Both the position numbers and the translations under genes were made by a program. A DNA stretch of 64,000 nt. Source: RGIG4034 sp045628945 (lineage in GTDB: Bacteria > Bacillota > Clostridia > Lachnospirales > Lachnospiraceae). This document shows, piece by piece, positions 8,235-16,513 of the stretch; within the stretch, counting starts at the first letter, position 1, and each line of letters begins with the position of its first letter. The DNA lies in assembly GCA_045628945.1 (NCBI GenBank), contig JAZQQG010000015.1, positions 1 through 64,000 on the forward strand. The letters are read 5' to 3'. Below the pieces are notes generated by a model. That model saw nothing but the letters and a program-made list of their open reading frames with translations, did no database searches and was not told where the DNA came from.

Positions 8235-8264
8235 TAAGTTGCATAAAACCCCACCTAAGTTGCA
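8235..8264 (-). promoter_or_regulatory. LytTR-type operator (9-12-9 bp direct repeat)
   Basis: TGCAACTTA occurs twice in the same orientation (8256-8264 and 8235-8243 on the minus strand), separated by exactly 12 bp, so the copies recur every 21 bp or two helical turns. LytTR regulators such as ComE and AgrA bind pairs of 9-bp direct repeats 12 bp apart. The site lies between the DUF3021 gene and the exporter genes, 78 bp before the ATPase start. Binding by the neighbouring LytTR protein is inference. Confidence 0.65.
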
Positions 8265-8275
8265 CTTTTAGTCTT

Positions 8276-8707
8276 TTATTCGTCGTCGCGGTAGTTCTCA
8301 AGCGCCTTATCAATCAGCGCCGTATCCTTAATCAGAAGCCGGTAGGAGCCGATCCATACCGCTGCATATACCCCTACAAATACCGCAAAGATGATGGCCG
8401 CTCCGCGAACATCCTCGTACCAGTCAAAGATCCGGCCCGCACCCAGCACGATAGTCGCCAGACACAGGAAATGCAGCACAACCCGAAGCATATACTGTCT
8501 GGTCCGTAAGTTCTCTACATCCATTATAAGCAGGGATGGAATCGCACACAGAATTCCCAGTCCCACGATGCTGATCGGAAGATGCCAGGGAAGATTCAAC
8601 ATCCGTCCCATGAAATAGGCAATCAGGCTTTCCACACTGATTCCCACCAGTATAAAAAACGAAATCATCATCGCATGGATGGTCATGGTCTTAAGCTTCG
8701 ATCTCAT
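8276..8707 (-). CDS. DUF3021 family membrane protein
   Basis: 143 residues with four predicted membrane helices (MMISFFILVGISVESLIAYF; LPISIVGLGILCAIPSLLI; VLHFLCLATIVLGAG; AAIIFAVFVGVYAAVWIGSY). It fits DUF3021, a family nearly always encoded directly after a LytTR regulator. In characterised LytTR regulatory systems the partner membrane protein restrains the DNA-binding protein. The start overlaps the LytTR stop as ATGA, so translation is coupled. A membrane-tethered anti-activator role is inference from the family. Confidence 0.85.
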   Translation of the reverse strand: MRSKLKTMTIHAMMISFFILVGISVESLIAYFMGRMLNLPWHLPISIVGLGILCAIPSLLIMDVENLRTRQYMLRVVLHFLCLATIVLGAGRIFDWYEDVRGAAIIFAVFVGVYAAVWIGSYRLLIKDTALIDKALENYRDDE

Positions 8708-9138
8708 AGGCCCAACCTCCTCTTCATTTCCTTGACATAGCTTCTTGCGATGATTACCTCTTCCTCGTTTAACATGGTCGCAAGAATTCGCCCGTTCATC
8801 TCTCCTCGCACATTGCGAATCTTCTTTAAGTTCACAATCATGGATTTGGAGCAGCGCATGAAGGATTCCGGAAGTCTGCCTTCCAGTTCGTAGAGCCTCT
8901 CCTTCGATTCAAATACATCGTTTTTGGTATAGAGAAAGCACTTATTGTCGACAATCTCAACATAATAGATTGCTTTGGCCTCGATGGCATAATTCTTCTG
9001 CTCTTTGATTCCGATGACCGATCTCATCTCTCCGCGCAACAATTCCACCGCCTGTAGCACCTCGGCAGTCTCTTCCACTACCGTAAGTACCGCTTTCTCC
9101 TGATTTGCATCATCGGTTCGAATCACCTCAACCTGCAT
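8704..9138 (-). CDS. LytTR-domain DNA-binding regulator
   Basis: 144 residues with no receiver domain. The C-terminal 100 residues are a LytTR domain: IYYVEIVDNKCFLYTKNDVF, the basic segment FMRCSKSMIVNLKKI, and the closing EEVIIARSYVKEMKRRL. The N-terminal 45 residues are a short acidic extension. Without a phosphorylation site its activity is probably set by the DUF3021 membrane protein encoded next to it (4-bp overlap). A typical LytTR repeat operator lies before the downstream exporter genes. It starts 15 bp after the aldo/keto reductase stop with GGAGGT as ribosome site, so read-through from the met operon is possible. Confidence 0.88.
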   Translation of the reverse strand: MQVEVIRTDDANQEKAVLTVVEETAEVLQAVELLRGEMRSVIGIKEQKNYAIEAKAIYYVEIVDNKCFLYTKNDVFESKERLYELEGRLPESFMRCSKSMIVNLKKIRNVRGEMNGRILATMLNEEEVIIARSYVKEMKRRLGL

Positions 9139-9153
9139 TCCGTGAGACCTCCG

Positions 9154-10278
9154 TTATTCCATTTCCTTGGCAACCGTCTCCAAAAGGTCACGAATCTCAA
9201 GATGCTGAGGACAGATCCGCTCACACTTGCCGCACTTGATACAATCGGATGCCTTGCCGTAGCCTGCGGTACACAGTTCGCTGTACATTCCGGAATTCCA
9301 ATCATGGAACGCGTTCTTTGCATTCATACATGCGAACAGATCCGGAATCGGAATATTCATAGGACAGCCTGCCACACAATAGCGGCATGCCGTACAGGGA
9401 ATCAGATTCTGTGCCTTGAATACCTCACAGACTCTATCAATGGCCGCATACTCTTCCTCGGTACAGGGAACGAAATCCTTCATGGAAGCGATATTATCCT
9501 CCATCTGGGCAAGATTACTCATACCGGACAGTACCATAAACATTTGCTCCGGACTTGCCGCAAAACGGATTGCGTAGCCCGCGTTACTGCAGGCATTGGG
9601 ATTGGTCTTGTTTAACTCATCCAGCACAAGCTGCGCGGTCGGAGGAAGATTTACAAGGCTTCCGCCCTTCACGGGCTCCATAACGATGACCGGCTTGCCG
9701 TGCTTCTCACAGACCTCCAGACACTTCCGGCTCTCCACTGCGGAATCATTGTAATCCACATAATTATACTGAATCTGAACCACTTCCACCTCCGGATAGT
9801 CCGTCAGAATCTGATCTAACACAACCGCTCTGTCGTGAAAAGACAATCCGACATGGCGAATCTTGCCCTCTGCCTTCAGGGCGAAGGCGGTCTCATATGC
9901 ATGACAACGCTTGAATTTCTCATAATTTCCTTTATTCTGCGCATGCATCAGATAGAAGTCAAAATACTCGACGCCCACCCACTCTAACTGTTTCTCGAAG
10001 AAAGGACGAATATCCGCCTCAGTCTGAAAATAGCTATCGGTTAACTTATTGGTCACCAGATATTTCTCGCGCGGATAGCGGGAGGTAAGACAGGCCTTCA
10101 GCGCCAACTCGCTCTTCCCGTCATGATAACCGTGTGCCGTGTCAAAATAGTTAAAGCCTGCCTCTAAGAAGGCATCCACCATCTGACATAATTCCTCATG
10201 GTTGATCTCCCCATCCTTCATGGGAAGTCTCATAAATCCGAAACCAAAATTCTTTTTTACCTCTGCAAACGCGTTCAT
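9154..10278 (-). CDS. Aldo/keto reductase with C-terminal 4Fe-4S ferredoxin domain
   Basis: 374 residues. ATG 10278 is preferred over the ATG two codons upstream because AAAGGAG lies 8 nt before it but touches the earlier one. Residues 1-270 form an aldo/keto reductase barrel: FNYFDTAHGYHDGKSE (Asp and Tyr of the tetrad), YLVTNKL (Lys), YFDFYLMHAQNK (His). The C-terminal 100 residues carry two cysteine clusters, CTACRYCVAGCP and CIKCGKCERICP, as in ferredoxin-type reductases. Such fusions are common in anaerobes and are thought to couple NAD(P)H or ferredoxin to carbonyl reduction; the substrate is unknown. The gene starts within 3 bp of the metH stop and may be part of that operon. Confidence 0.9.
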   Translation of the reverse strand: MNAFAEVKKNFGFGFMRLPMKDGEINHEELCQMVDAFLEAGFNYFDTAHGYHDGKSELALKACLTSRYPREKYLVTNKLTDSYFQTEADIRPFFEKQLEWVGVEYFDFYLMHAQNKGNYEKFKRCHAYETAFALKAEGKIRHVGLSFHDRAVVLDQILTDYPEVEVVQIQYNYVDYNDSAVESRKCLEVCEKHGKPVIVMEPVKGGSLVNLPPTAQLVLDELNKTNPNACSNAGYAIRFAASPEQMFMVLSGMSNLAQMEDNIASMKDFVPCTEEEYAAIDRVCEVFKAQNLIPCTACRYCVAGCPMNIPIPDLFACMNAKNAFHDWNSGMYSELCTAGYGKASDCIKCGKCERICPQHLEIRDLLETVAKEME

Positions 10279-10280
10279 TC

Positions 10281-12761
10281 TCATTCTCCTTTCCGGAGTG
10301 CTGCTTCCACTTCCTCCGCATATCGCACGGTCTCCATGGCGTCCTTACAGTAACTGTCTGCGCCGATTCGATCGGCATATTCTTTCGTAAGCACCGCGCC
10401 GCCCACCGTTACCTTGGCCCAGGGCGCCTGCTCACGTAAGAGCTTAATCGTGTTCTCCATCGCAGGAACCGTCGTCGTCATCAACGCGCTGAGACCCACA
10501 ATCGGAGCATGAAGTTCTACGACCTTATCCACGATGGTCTGCTCCGGAACATCCTTGCCCAGATCATGTACATCGAAACCGTAATTCTCCAAAATCAATT
10601 TTACAATATTCTTCCCAATGTCATGAATATCTCCATGGACGGTCGCGATGACAAAAGCGCATCGCTTGGGACCTGCATTGTCCGCATCCTTCGCCATCTC
10701 TGCCTTGATTACTTCAAAAGCGGACTTGGAAGCCTCCGCCGCCATCAAAAGCTGGGGAAGATATACTTTTTTGGCCTCAAAGCCCTTGCCGACAATATCC
10801 AGTGCGGGGATAATCTCCGCCTGCACGATGTCAAGGGGCTTGGATTCCTTCAAAAGTTCGACGGTAAGACTGCCGGCCTGCTCCTTTAATCCGCGAATAA
10901 TGGCGTTCTGAAGCGGGGTGGTTGCCTGTCCGTCATTGCTTGTTTGCGCCGAACCCGACGAAATGGAGTTCCCTGCGCCCTGTCCACCGGCATTTCCGGC
11001 ATTCTGCCCGCCTGCCGGCGCCGTTACGGTTGCCGGAAGATTCTGCGCATAGGTAATGTATTCCTCACAGTTGGCATCCAGGTTATGCAGCGCCTTGAAG
11101 GTATGATATACCGTCATCATTTCCTGCGAATAAGGATTCATAATGGCGGCCGATAAGCCCTGCTCCAACGTCAATGCAAAGAAGGTCGAGGTAATCAGGT
11201 TTCGGGACGGAAGGCCGAAGGATACATTGGATACCCCAAGGGAAGTATTCACCCCCAGAGTATGACGAATCTCATGTACCGCCTGCATGGTAGCCAGCGC
11301 CGCCGTGGTATCGGCACTGATGGTCATCGCTAAGGGATCAAAAATCAGATTCTTCCTCTCGATTCCGTACTCTTTTGCCTTACGAATAATCTTCTCGGCA
11401 ATGGCAACCCGCTCTTTCGCCGTGGCAGGGATTCCCCCCTCGTCCAAGGTCAGAGCCACCACAAGGCCGCCGTATTTGGCAACCAACGGGAATACGGCTT
11501 CCATCACTTCCTCTTTGCCGTTTACGGAGTTTACCATGGCCTTACCGTTGTAGGCGCGAAGGCCGGCCTCCATGGCAATCGGGTCGGAGGTATCCAACTG
11601 AAGCGGCAGGTCGGTCACGGCCTGCAATTCCTGCATGACACGAAGCAGCATGGCGGGCTCGTCAATCTCGGGAAGTCCGACATTCACATCCAAAAGATGA
11701 ACTCCGGCATCCGCCTGCTTCAAGCCTTCATTCAGGATATAATCGATGTCCTGCTCACGAAGAGCCTGCTGAAAACGCTTCTTACCGGTGGGATTGATTC
11801 GTTCTCCAATCAGAATCGGGGAGGGGCCAAATTCCACCACATGGGTATAGGAAGCGACCAAAGTACGTTCTTTTTCGGTTACCGGCACCGGACAAAGGGT
11901 TTTCGACTTCTCCACTACCGCGCGAATATAATCCGGCGTTGTTCCGCAACAACCACCGGCAATGCGAACTCCCTTCTCAAGGAGTTTGGCTACCGATTCG
12001 GCAAATTCCGGAGGATAGACATCGTAGACCGTCTCTCCGTCTACGCTTCGCGGAAGTCCCGCATTGGGTTTTAACAATACCGGAACCGAGGCATACTGAA
12101 GATATTCCTCGATTACGTCTACCAGCTGGTCGGGGCCTAAGGAGCAGTTCGCACCGATGGCATCCGCATGCATGCCCTCCAACATGGCAACCATGGAAGC
12201 AGGGGTTGCTCCTGTCATAAGTTTTCCGTCGCTGCCGTAAGCATTGGATACGAACACCGGAAGTTCGGAATTCTCCTTGGCCGCAAGAAGGGCCGCCTTC
12301 GTATCATAGCTGTCATTCATGGTCTCAATGAAGATCAGATCCGCACCGGCCTCCACACCGAGACGCACGGTCTTGGCATAGGTCGACACTGCCTCTTCAA
12401 ATTCAAAATCCCCGTAAGGCTTCAGAAGTTTTCCGATGGGACCGATATCAAGAGCCACATACTTCTCCTGGGTACCACTGCTTCTCTTCGCTGCTTCTCT
12501 GGCATTGGCAATGGCCGCAAAAACCAGTTCACGCAGCTCCGTCTCCTCAAACTTCAGGGAATTCGCACCAAACGTATTGGAAAGAACCACATTCGATCCC
12601 GCATCAAAATAAGACTTCTGAATACGGATAATCTCCTCGGGATGGGATACATTCCATCGCTCCGGCAGTTCTCCGGGCTGTAATCCCGCTGCCTGCAAAA
12701 GTGTTCCCATTCCACCATCCAGAAACAGAAAATGGTCCTTCATATAATCAAGAATCTTCAT
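10281..12761 (-). CDS. metH: Cobalamin-dependent methionine synthase, core without reactivation domain
   Basis: 826 residues. It transfers a methyl group from methyltetrahydrofolate through cobalamin to homocysteine. Domain order: homocysteine/zinc barrel (residues 1-290; zinc cysteines in GANCSLGP and GGCCGTTPDYI), methyltetrahydrofolate-binding barrel (about 310-560; LIGERINPTGKKRFQ, DTSDP), cap helices, and cobalamin-binding domain (about 670-820) with the axial-ligand motif HGDIHDIGKN. An unusual Gly/Asn/Ser-rich linker of about 40 residues (near 580-620) joins the pterin barrel to the B12 part. The C-terminal AdoMet reactivation domain of E. coli MetH (about 1227 residues) is missing; a separate gene just upstream (12786-13529) supplies it. 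This split form is usual in Clostridia. Confidence 0.92.
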   Translation of the reverse strand: MKILDYMKDHFLFLDGGMGTLLQAAGLQPGELPERWNVSHPEEIIRIQKSYFDAGSNVVLSNTFGANSLKFEETELRELVFAAIANAREAAKRSSGTQEKYVALDIGPIGKLLKPYGDFEFEEAVSTYAKTVRLGVEAGADLIFIETMNDSYDTKAALLAAKENSELPVFVSNAYGSDGKLMTGATPASMVAMLEGMHADAIGANCSLGPDQLVDVIEEYLQYASVPVLLKPNAGLPRSVDGETVYDVYPPEFAESVAKLLEKGVRIAGGCCGTTPDYIRAVVEKSKTLCPVPVTEKERTLVASYTHVVEFGPSPILIGERINPTGKKRFQQALREQDIDYILNEGLKQADAGVHLLDVNVGLPEIDEPAMLLRVMQELQAVTDLPLQLDTSDPIAMEAGLRAYNGKAMVNSVNGKEEVMEAVFPLVAKYGGLVVALTLDEGGIPATAKERVAIAEKIIRKAKEYGIERKNLIFDPLAMTISADTTAALATMQAVHEIRHTLGVNTSLGVSNVSFGLPSRNLITSTFFALTLEQGLSAAIMNPYSQEMMTVYHTFKALHNLDANCEEYITYAQNLPATVTAPAGGQNAGNAGGQGAGNSISSGSAQTSNDGQATTPLQNAIIRGLKEQAGSLTVELLKESKPLDIVQAEIIPALDIVGKGFEAKKVYLPQLLMAAEASKSAFEVIKAEMAKDADNAGPKRCAFVIATVHGDIHDIGKNIVKLILENYGFDVHDLGKDVPEQTIVDKVVELHAPIVGLSALMTTTVPAMENTIKLLREQAPWAKVTVGGAVLTKEYADRIGADSYCKDAMETVRYAEEVEAALRKGE

Positions 12762-12785
12762 AACAATTTCCTCATTATTTCTAAT

Positions 12786-13529
12786 CTATTCGATCCCGAT
12801 CAATGCCGTCACCGACTTCGAGGGCGACATGAGAAACGATTCATTTAACGTAATGCCAAGTCGTCTCTCGGCATCCACCAGGCGTAACACCTCCGGTTGC
12901 ACCTGAATCGGCAGATCCCCGTAGCCCGGCGAAAATCTCGGATGGGTCTTTCGTCCGACCATCTCTGCCATACGAGTGATTTCCCCGTTAAAAAGATCAC
13001 ACAGACTCTCCACCCGTTCTGCGCCAAGTCCCTGCAGAATCAAGGCCTTCGACGGAGCCACACGCTCGAAACGACGAATCAGGCGGTCGATGCCCGCACC
13101 AATGGTTGCGGCAAACACAAGAACCCCCTTGCAGCCTTCCAGATTCTTTTTTAACGCGTCCGAATGCTGGGCAAAGGGAAGAATCGGATACCCTTTCGCA
13201 TCCCACCGAAGCGGAATACAACAATAGGACACCCGATAGGTCAACTGACCTGTGAGGAGTCCTATTCCTTCCTGTAAAAGTGCATTCATCGTTGCCTCCG
13301 CCCCTTGATTCCGAGCCTCGGTTTCTGCGCATGCTTCTTCGTTCCCCCGATACTCGCAAGGGTTGGGACAGGCCTCACACTTGAGACTGCGTCCCGCAAT
13401 ATATCCTGCGTAACGAAGCGCTTCCGGCTCATTCATCGGCGGTGCGTCATATTCACGATGGAGCGGAATGGTATTCCAATCAAAACCATCTCCGCTCTCT
13501 GCTATTTTGTTCAAAAAATCCTGTATCAT
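12786..13529 (-). CDS. Stand-alone methionine synthase reactivation protein
   Basis: 247 residues. The C-terminal half matches the AdoMet-binding activation domain of MetH: RFSPGYGDLPIQVQ is the conserved R-x-S/A-P-G-Y motif, and TLNESFLMSPSKSVTALIGI is the closing strand-helix. The N-terminal part carries a cysteine cluster, CEACPNPCEYRGNEEAC, that could hold a metal or iron-sulfur centre. The inferred role is reductive remethylation of inactive cob(II)alamin on the short MetH encoded 24 bp downstream. It starts 2 bp after the metF stop and is clearly in the same operon. Confidence 0.85.
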   Translation of the reverse strand: MIQDFLNKIAESGDGFDWNTIPLHREYDAPPMNEPEALRYAGYIAGRSLKCEACPNPCEYRGNEEACAETEARNQGAEATMNALLQEGIGLLTGQLTYRVSYCCIPLRWDAKGYPILPFAQHSDALKKNLEGCKGVLVFAATIGAGIDRLIRRFERVAPSKALILQGLGAERVESLCDLFNGEITRMAEMVGRKTHPRFSPGYGDLPIQVQPEVLRLVDAERRLGITLNESFLMSPSKSVTALIGIE

Positions 13530-13531
13530 TC

Positions 13532-14419
13532 CTATATGAAATCCTTGCCTAAGATGTTCGAAAGGTTTCTCATAATTGCCTGTGCCACATCCGGCTTATT
13601 CATGGAGTAGACGTGAACATTCGTAATTCCGTTGGCATACAGGTCAATAATCTGGTCCGTTGCATAGGCAATGCCGGCCTGCTTCATAGCCTCCGGATCG
13701 GAGCCGAAATAATCCACCAGGCTCTTGAAGCGCTGCGGCATAAAGGAACCGGAAAGTTTAATGGCCTTTTCCACCTGATTGGCATTGGTAATCGGCATAA
13801 TTCCGGGAAGTACCGGACAGGTCACCCCGGCCTCACGAAGCTTATATAAGAAGTTAAAAAACAAGTTGTTGTCGAACACCATCTGCGTTGTAAGGAAGTC
13901 TGCTCCCGCATCGACCTTTTCCTTCAAATGCAGAATGTCCTCCCGCTGATTCGGGCTGTCGGGGTGTACCTCCGGATAGCAGGCCGCTCCGATGCAGAAG
14001 TCCGCATCCGCTTCCTTCAGTTCGCGAATCAGTTCCACCGCATGGCGATAACTCCAGGTCGAAGGATCACTTTCCAAAAGTTCCGGTGTCAGATCCCCAC
14101 GAAGTGCCATCACGTTTCGAATGCCGGCCGCCTTCATTGCCCGAATTCGCTCCGCCACCGTCTCATGGCTGGAGGAAACGCAGGTCAGGTGCGCAAGCAT
14201 AGGAACCTGATATTTCTCCATAATGTTCTTGGCAATATCAAGGGTGTACTGGCTCGTACCGCCGCCCGCACCATAGGTAACACTCATGAAGGCCGGTCTG
14301 CTCTCCGCAATGGCCTCCGTTGCTTTTTTTACACTCTCAAATCCGGTCTCCTTTTTCGGCGGAAATACCTCGAAGGATAAGGACATATTCTTGCGATTCA
14401 AAATATCAATAATCTTCAT
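13532..14419 (-). CDS. metF: 5,10-methylenetetrahydrofolate reductase
   Basis: 295 residues from ATG 14419 (ribosome site GAGAGG). A TIM-barrel flavoprotein that makes 5-methyltetrahydrofolate, the methyl donor for the methionine synthase encoded downstream. Landmarks: LSFEVFPPKKETGFESV with the catalytic Glu, SVTYGAGGGT, ALRGDLTPE, DFCIGAACYPEVHP, and DFLTTQMVFDN near the folate site. First gene of the metF - reactivation protein - metH - aldo/keto reductase group. Its promoter lies only 27 bp upstream of the ATG, leaving no room for a SAM or cobalamin riboswitch. Confidence 0.95.
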   Translation of the reverse strand: MKIIDILNRKNMSLSFEVFPPKKETGFESVKKATEAIAESRPAFMSVTYGAGGGTSQYTLDIAKNIMEKYQVPMLAHLTCVSSSHETVAERIRAMKAAGIRNVMALRGDLTPELLESDPSTWSYRHAVELIRELKEADADFCIGAACYPEVHPDSPNQREDILHLKEKVDAGADFLTTQMVFDNNLFFNFLYKLREAGVTCPVLPGIMPITNANQVEKAIKLSGSFMPQRFKSLVDYFGSDPEAMKQAGIAYATDQIIDLYANGITNVHVYSMNKPDVAQAIMRNLSNILGKDFI

Positions 14420-14445
14420 AGTATACACCTCTCTGAAACAGTGTA

Positions 14446-14475
14446 ATTATATCAGATGTATAGTGTTATCAACAA
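14446..14475 (-). promoter_or_regulatory. Promoter of the metF operon
   Basis: Extended -10 TG-A-TATAAT (TATAAT at 14446-14451), with TTGATA 15 bp or TTGTTG 18 bp upstream as alternative -35 elements. The transcript leader would be only about 20 nt. Confidence 0.65.
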
Positions 14476-14519
14476 TAACCATTTCTGATAATTCGCTATC
14501 GGTTCCTCCTATAGCGTTC

Positions 14520-15290
14520 CTACAGATTTCTCCGGTCAAACAACAAGACACTCGCCACCAGATTCCCAACCATCCAGACAAGGGCGATTCCCAGCGCAAT
14601 TCCGTAGGAAGAAGGCGTCGATGCTCCGCTAAGAAGGCTCATTCCATCCATCAGACGAAGCGGAGAATTCTTAGCAATCTTCGGCGCGATTCCCAAGAGG
14701 GACAATCCGATATAGACTCCTCCGACTCCCAAAGCCACACCGATGGCATTGTTGGCAATGGCGGAGAACAGGAACAGGAGCGAAATCAACCACAGTCCCG
14801 CAATCCAGGGTACCAGCACCGCATAGGCAAGATTCGTAACAATACTGTTATCCCAAAAGCTCACGGTATATCCGTAGGTAATGAAGAAATTTACGCCATA
14901 GCATACGGTCCATACGCCCATAGTGACAAGACATTTCGAGAGAAGTACCGTGCGGCGATTCATTCCCTTTGTCACCATATTGATCAGGGTTCCCTTTTGC
15001 AACTCGTTCGTCAGAATTCCGCAGAAAATAAGTAAAAACACAATCAGTTCCGTCGACAGGTTCTTATAGAACTGTTCCCAGGAATTAAAGGCCGTCACTT
15101 CAACCGCTTCCAAAGTCATTCCGCTATTGGCCATCTGATCCGACAGCATATCAAATAAGAGCGGGGTAAGTTTTGCTATGGCAGGATTCATGATTCCAAA
15201 CAGTGCAAAAAGAATCCCACATACCATAAGTTTCTTATTTCTGTAGAGTTCCAGGCATTCCTTACGTAAAAAAGCAGTCATCTGTCTCAT
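14520..15290 (-). CDS. ABC-2 type permease
   Basis: 256 residues. The start at 15290 gives an ATGA overlap with the stop of the ATPase gene. Six predicted helices: LMVCGILFALFGIMNPAIA near the N-terminus, then LIVFLLIFCGILTNEL, VTMGVWTVCYGVNFFITYG, YAVLVPWIAGLWLISLLFLF, GVALGVGGVYIGLSLLGI and IALVWMVGNLVASVLLF. It belongs to the ABC2_membrane_5-like permeases that work with a NatA/BcrA-type ATPase. Third gene of a PLDc_N-ATPase-permease operon. Substrate unknown; such modules often export antimicrobial peptides or sodium, which is only a general inference here. Confidence 0.85.
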   Translation of the reverse strand: MRQMTAFLRKECLELYRNKKLMVCGILFALFGIMNPAIAKLTPLLFDMLSDQMANSGMTLEAVEVTAFNSWEQFYKNLSTELIVFLLIFCGILTNELQKGTLINMVTKGMNRRTVLLSKCLVTMGVWTVCYGVNFFITYGYTVSFWDNSIVTNLAYAVLVPWIAGLWLISLLFLFSAIANNAIGVALGVGGVYIGLSLLGIAPKIAKNSPLRLMDGMSLLSGASTPSSYGIALGIALVWMVGNLVASVLLFDRRNL

Positions 15291-16189
15291 TGGCTTACCA
15301 CCTCCACAAATAAGTCTTCCAAGGTGGGTTCCATCTGTTCGACTCTGGTAACCGAGAGCTTTGCATCCGCCAAGGTTCGCATTACCTCTCCCATTCGGGT
15401 GTCCGAGGTTGCAGGAACAACAACCTTCACATCTCCGCTTAACACTGCGTCCGACCACAAACGCACCACAGACTCCGCCGTAGTCGCGTCCGCACAGTCA
15501 ATCTCGATTCCGGAGGATTTCCGCTTGCTTTTCATCTCCGCAAGCGTGCCCTGCATCACAATTTTCCCTTCATTTAAAAACGCAATCTCATCACAGATTC
15601 GCTCCACATCCGACAGAATATGCGTGGAAAAGATTACCGTCGTATGCTCTTTTACGCGGGATAACACATCCAGAATCTCCTTACGGCCGACAGGGTCCAG
15701 GGCCGAAGTCGGCTCGTCGCAGATTAACAATTTCGGACTGTTCAACAAAGCCTGCGCAATTCCGAGACGCTGCTTCATGCCGCGGGAAAACCCTTTGATT
15801 CGTTTCTTCTCCCCTGCCAAACCGACAAGCTCCAGCAGTTCCTCGCTCTTTACGCGAATCGTCTCCTCATCCATCCCCGTAACACGGCCGCATAACTGAA
15901 GATACTCGCGGGTGGTCATAAAGGTATAGAATTCCGGAACGTCCGGAAGATACCCGATATAACGGTTCGTATGATTCTGTCCGAAGACTACCTTCTCTCC
16001 GTTTACAAGAATCTCGCCCTCGTCCATCTTCACAAGGCCCAGAATCATCTTCATCGTAGTGGTTTTTCCGGCACCGTTCTTCCCGATAAATCCATAAATT
16101 GTATTCTCTGGAACGCGGAAAAACAGGTCTTTTACGACCTGTTTATTTCCGAAGCGTTTCGAGACTCCCGATACACTTAATATATCCAT
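15287..16189 (-). CDS. ABC exporter ATPase (BcrA/NatA type)
   Basis: 300 residues. Walker A GKNGAGKTT (about residue 40), signature FSRGMKQRLGIAQ, Walker B LLICDEPTSALDP, H-loop STHILSDVERICDE. A C-terminal domain of about 85 residues follows. It energises the permease encoded immediately downstream with a 4-bp overlap. It starts 3 bp after the small PLDc_N protein gene, so all three are co-translated from one message. Confidence 0.92.
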   Translation of the reverse strand: MDILSVSGVSKRFGNKQVVKDLFFRVPENTIYGFIGKNGAGKTTTMKMILGLVKMDEGEILVNGEKVVFGQNHTNRYIGYLPDVPEFYTFMTTREYLQLCGRVTGMDEETIRVKSEELLELVGLAGEKKRIKGFSRGMKQRLGIAQALLNSPKLLICDEPTSALDPVGRKEILDVLSRVKEHTTVIFSTHILSDVERICDEIAFLNEGKIVMQGTLAEMKSKRKSSGIEIDCADATTAESVVRLWSDAVLSGDVKVVVPATSDTRMGEVMRTLADAKLSVTRVEQMEPTLEDLFVEVVSQ

Positions 16190-16192
16190 AAC

Positions 16193-16408
16193 TTATTCAT
16201 CCTCTTTTCCAAGAATCCAATACAGAATCGGTCCAATAAATTCCATGCCGACAATGGAAACCACTACCCAAAGAATACGATTTCCCCGCTTGTAATTCTC
16301 GTGCTTAAAGATATGTACCAGCGTTACCGCAAGAAGAACCAGCTCCACAATAATGAGCGGAATCAGAAACGGCAACATGCTTTTCACCTGTTCCACGGAT
16401 AATCTCAT
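16193..16408 (-). CDS. Small PLDc_N-domain membrane protein
   Basis: 71 residues: two hydrophobic helices (LPFLIPLIIVELVLLAVTLVHI and ILWVVVSIVGMEFIGPILYWIL) separated by a basic turn (KHENYKRGNR), ending GKEDE. The pattern I-L-W-x-x-x-x-x-x-x-x-x-G-P-I-x-Y-x-x-x-G fits the PLDc_N family, named after the membrane anchor of cardiolipin synthases but here without any phospholipase domain. Stand-alone members are often the first gene of ABC exporter operons, as here; the role is unknown, perhaps an accessory subunit. Confidence 0.8.
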   Translation of the reverse strand: MRLSVEQVKSMLPFLIPLIIVELVLLAVTLVHIFKHENYKRGNRILWVVVSIVGMEFIGPILYWILGKEDE

Positions 16409-16442
16409 GAATACATCCTCCTAATATTACACATTTTAGTAT

Positions 16443-16471
16443 AGTATATCATATTCTGTATCACCTGTCAC
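16443..16471 (-). promoter_or_regulatory. Promoter of the PLDc_N-ABC operon
   Basis: GTGACA (16466-16471), a 17-bp spacer and TATACT (16443-16448) on the minus strand, 34 bp before the first gene, which has AGGAGGA as ribosome site. Confidence 0.65.
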
Positions 16472-16513
16472 ACACTTCCGCATAGTTCCCGCTCCGGGGG
16501 CCGGTCCTGCCCC

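Noticed and set aside
12168..12683. Plus-strand frame opposite metH
   Set aside because: Antisense shadow; metH is unambiguous on the other strand.
14420..14519. SAM or cobalamin riboswitch before the metF operon
   Set aside because: The likely promoter is only 27 bp from the start codon, and no S-box or B12-box landmarks are present.
14286..15035. Long plus-strand frame opposite metF and the ABC permease
   Set aside because: Antisense shadow of two well-supported genes; low-complexity composition and no ribosome site.
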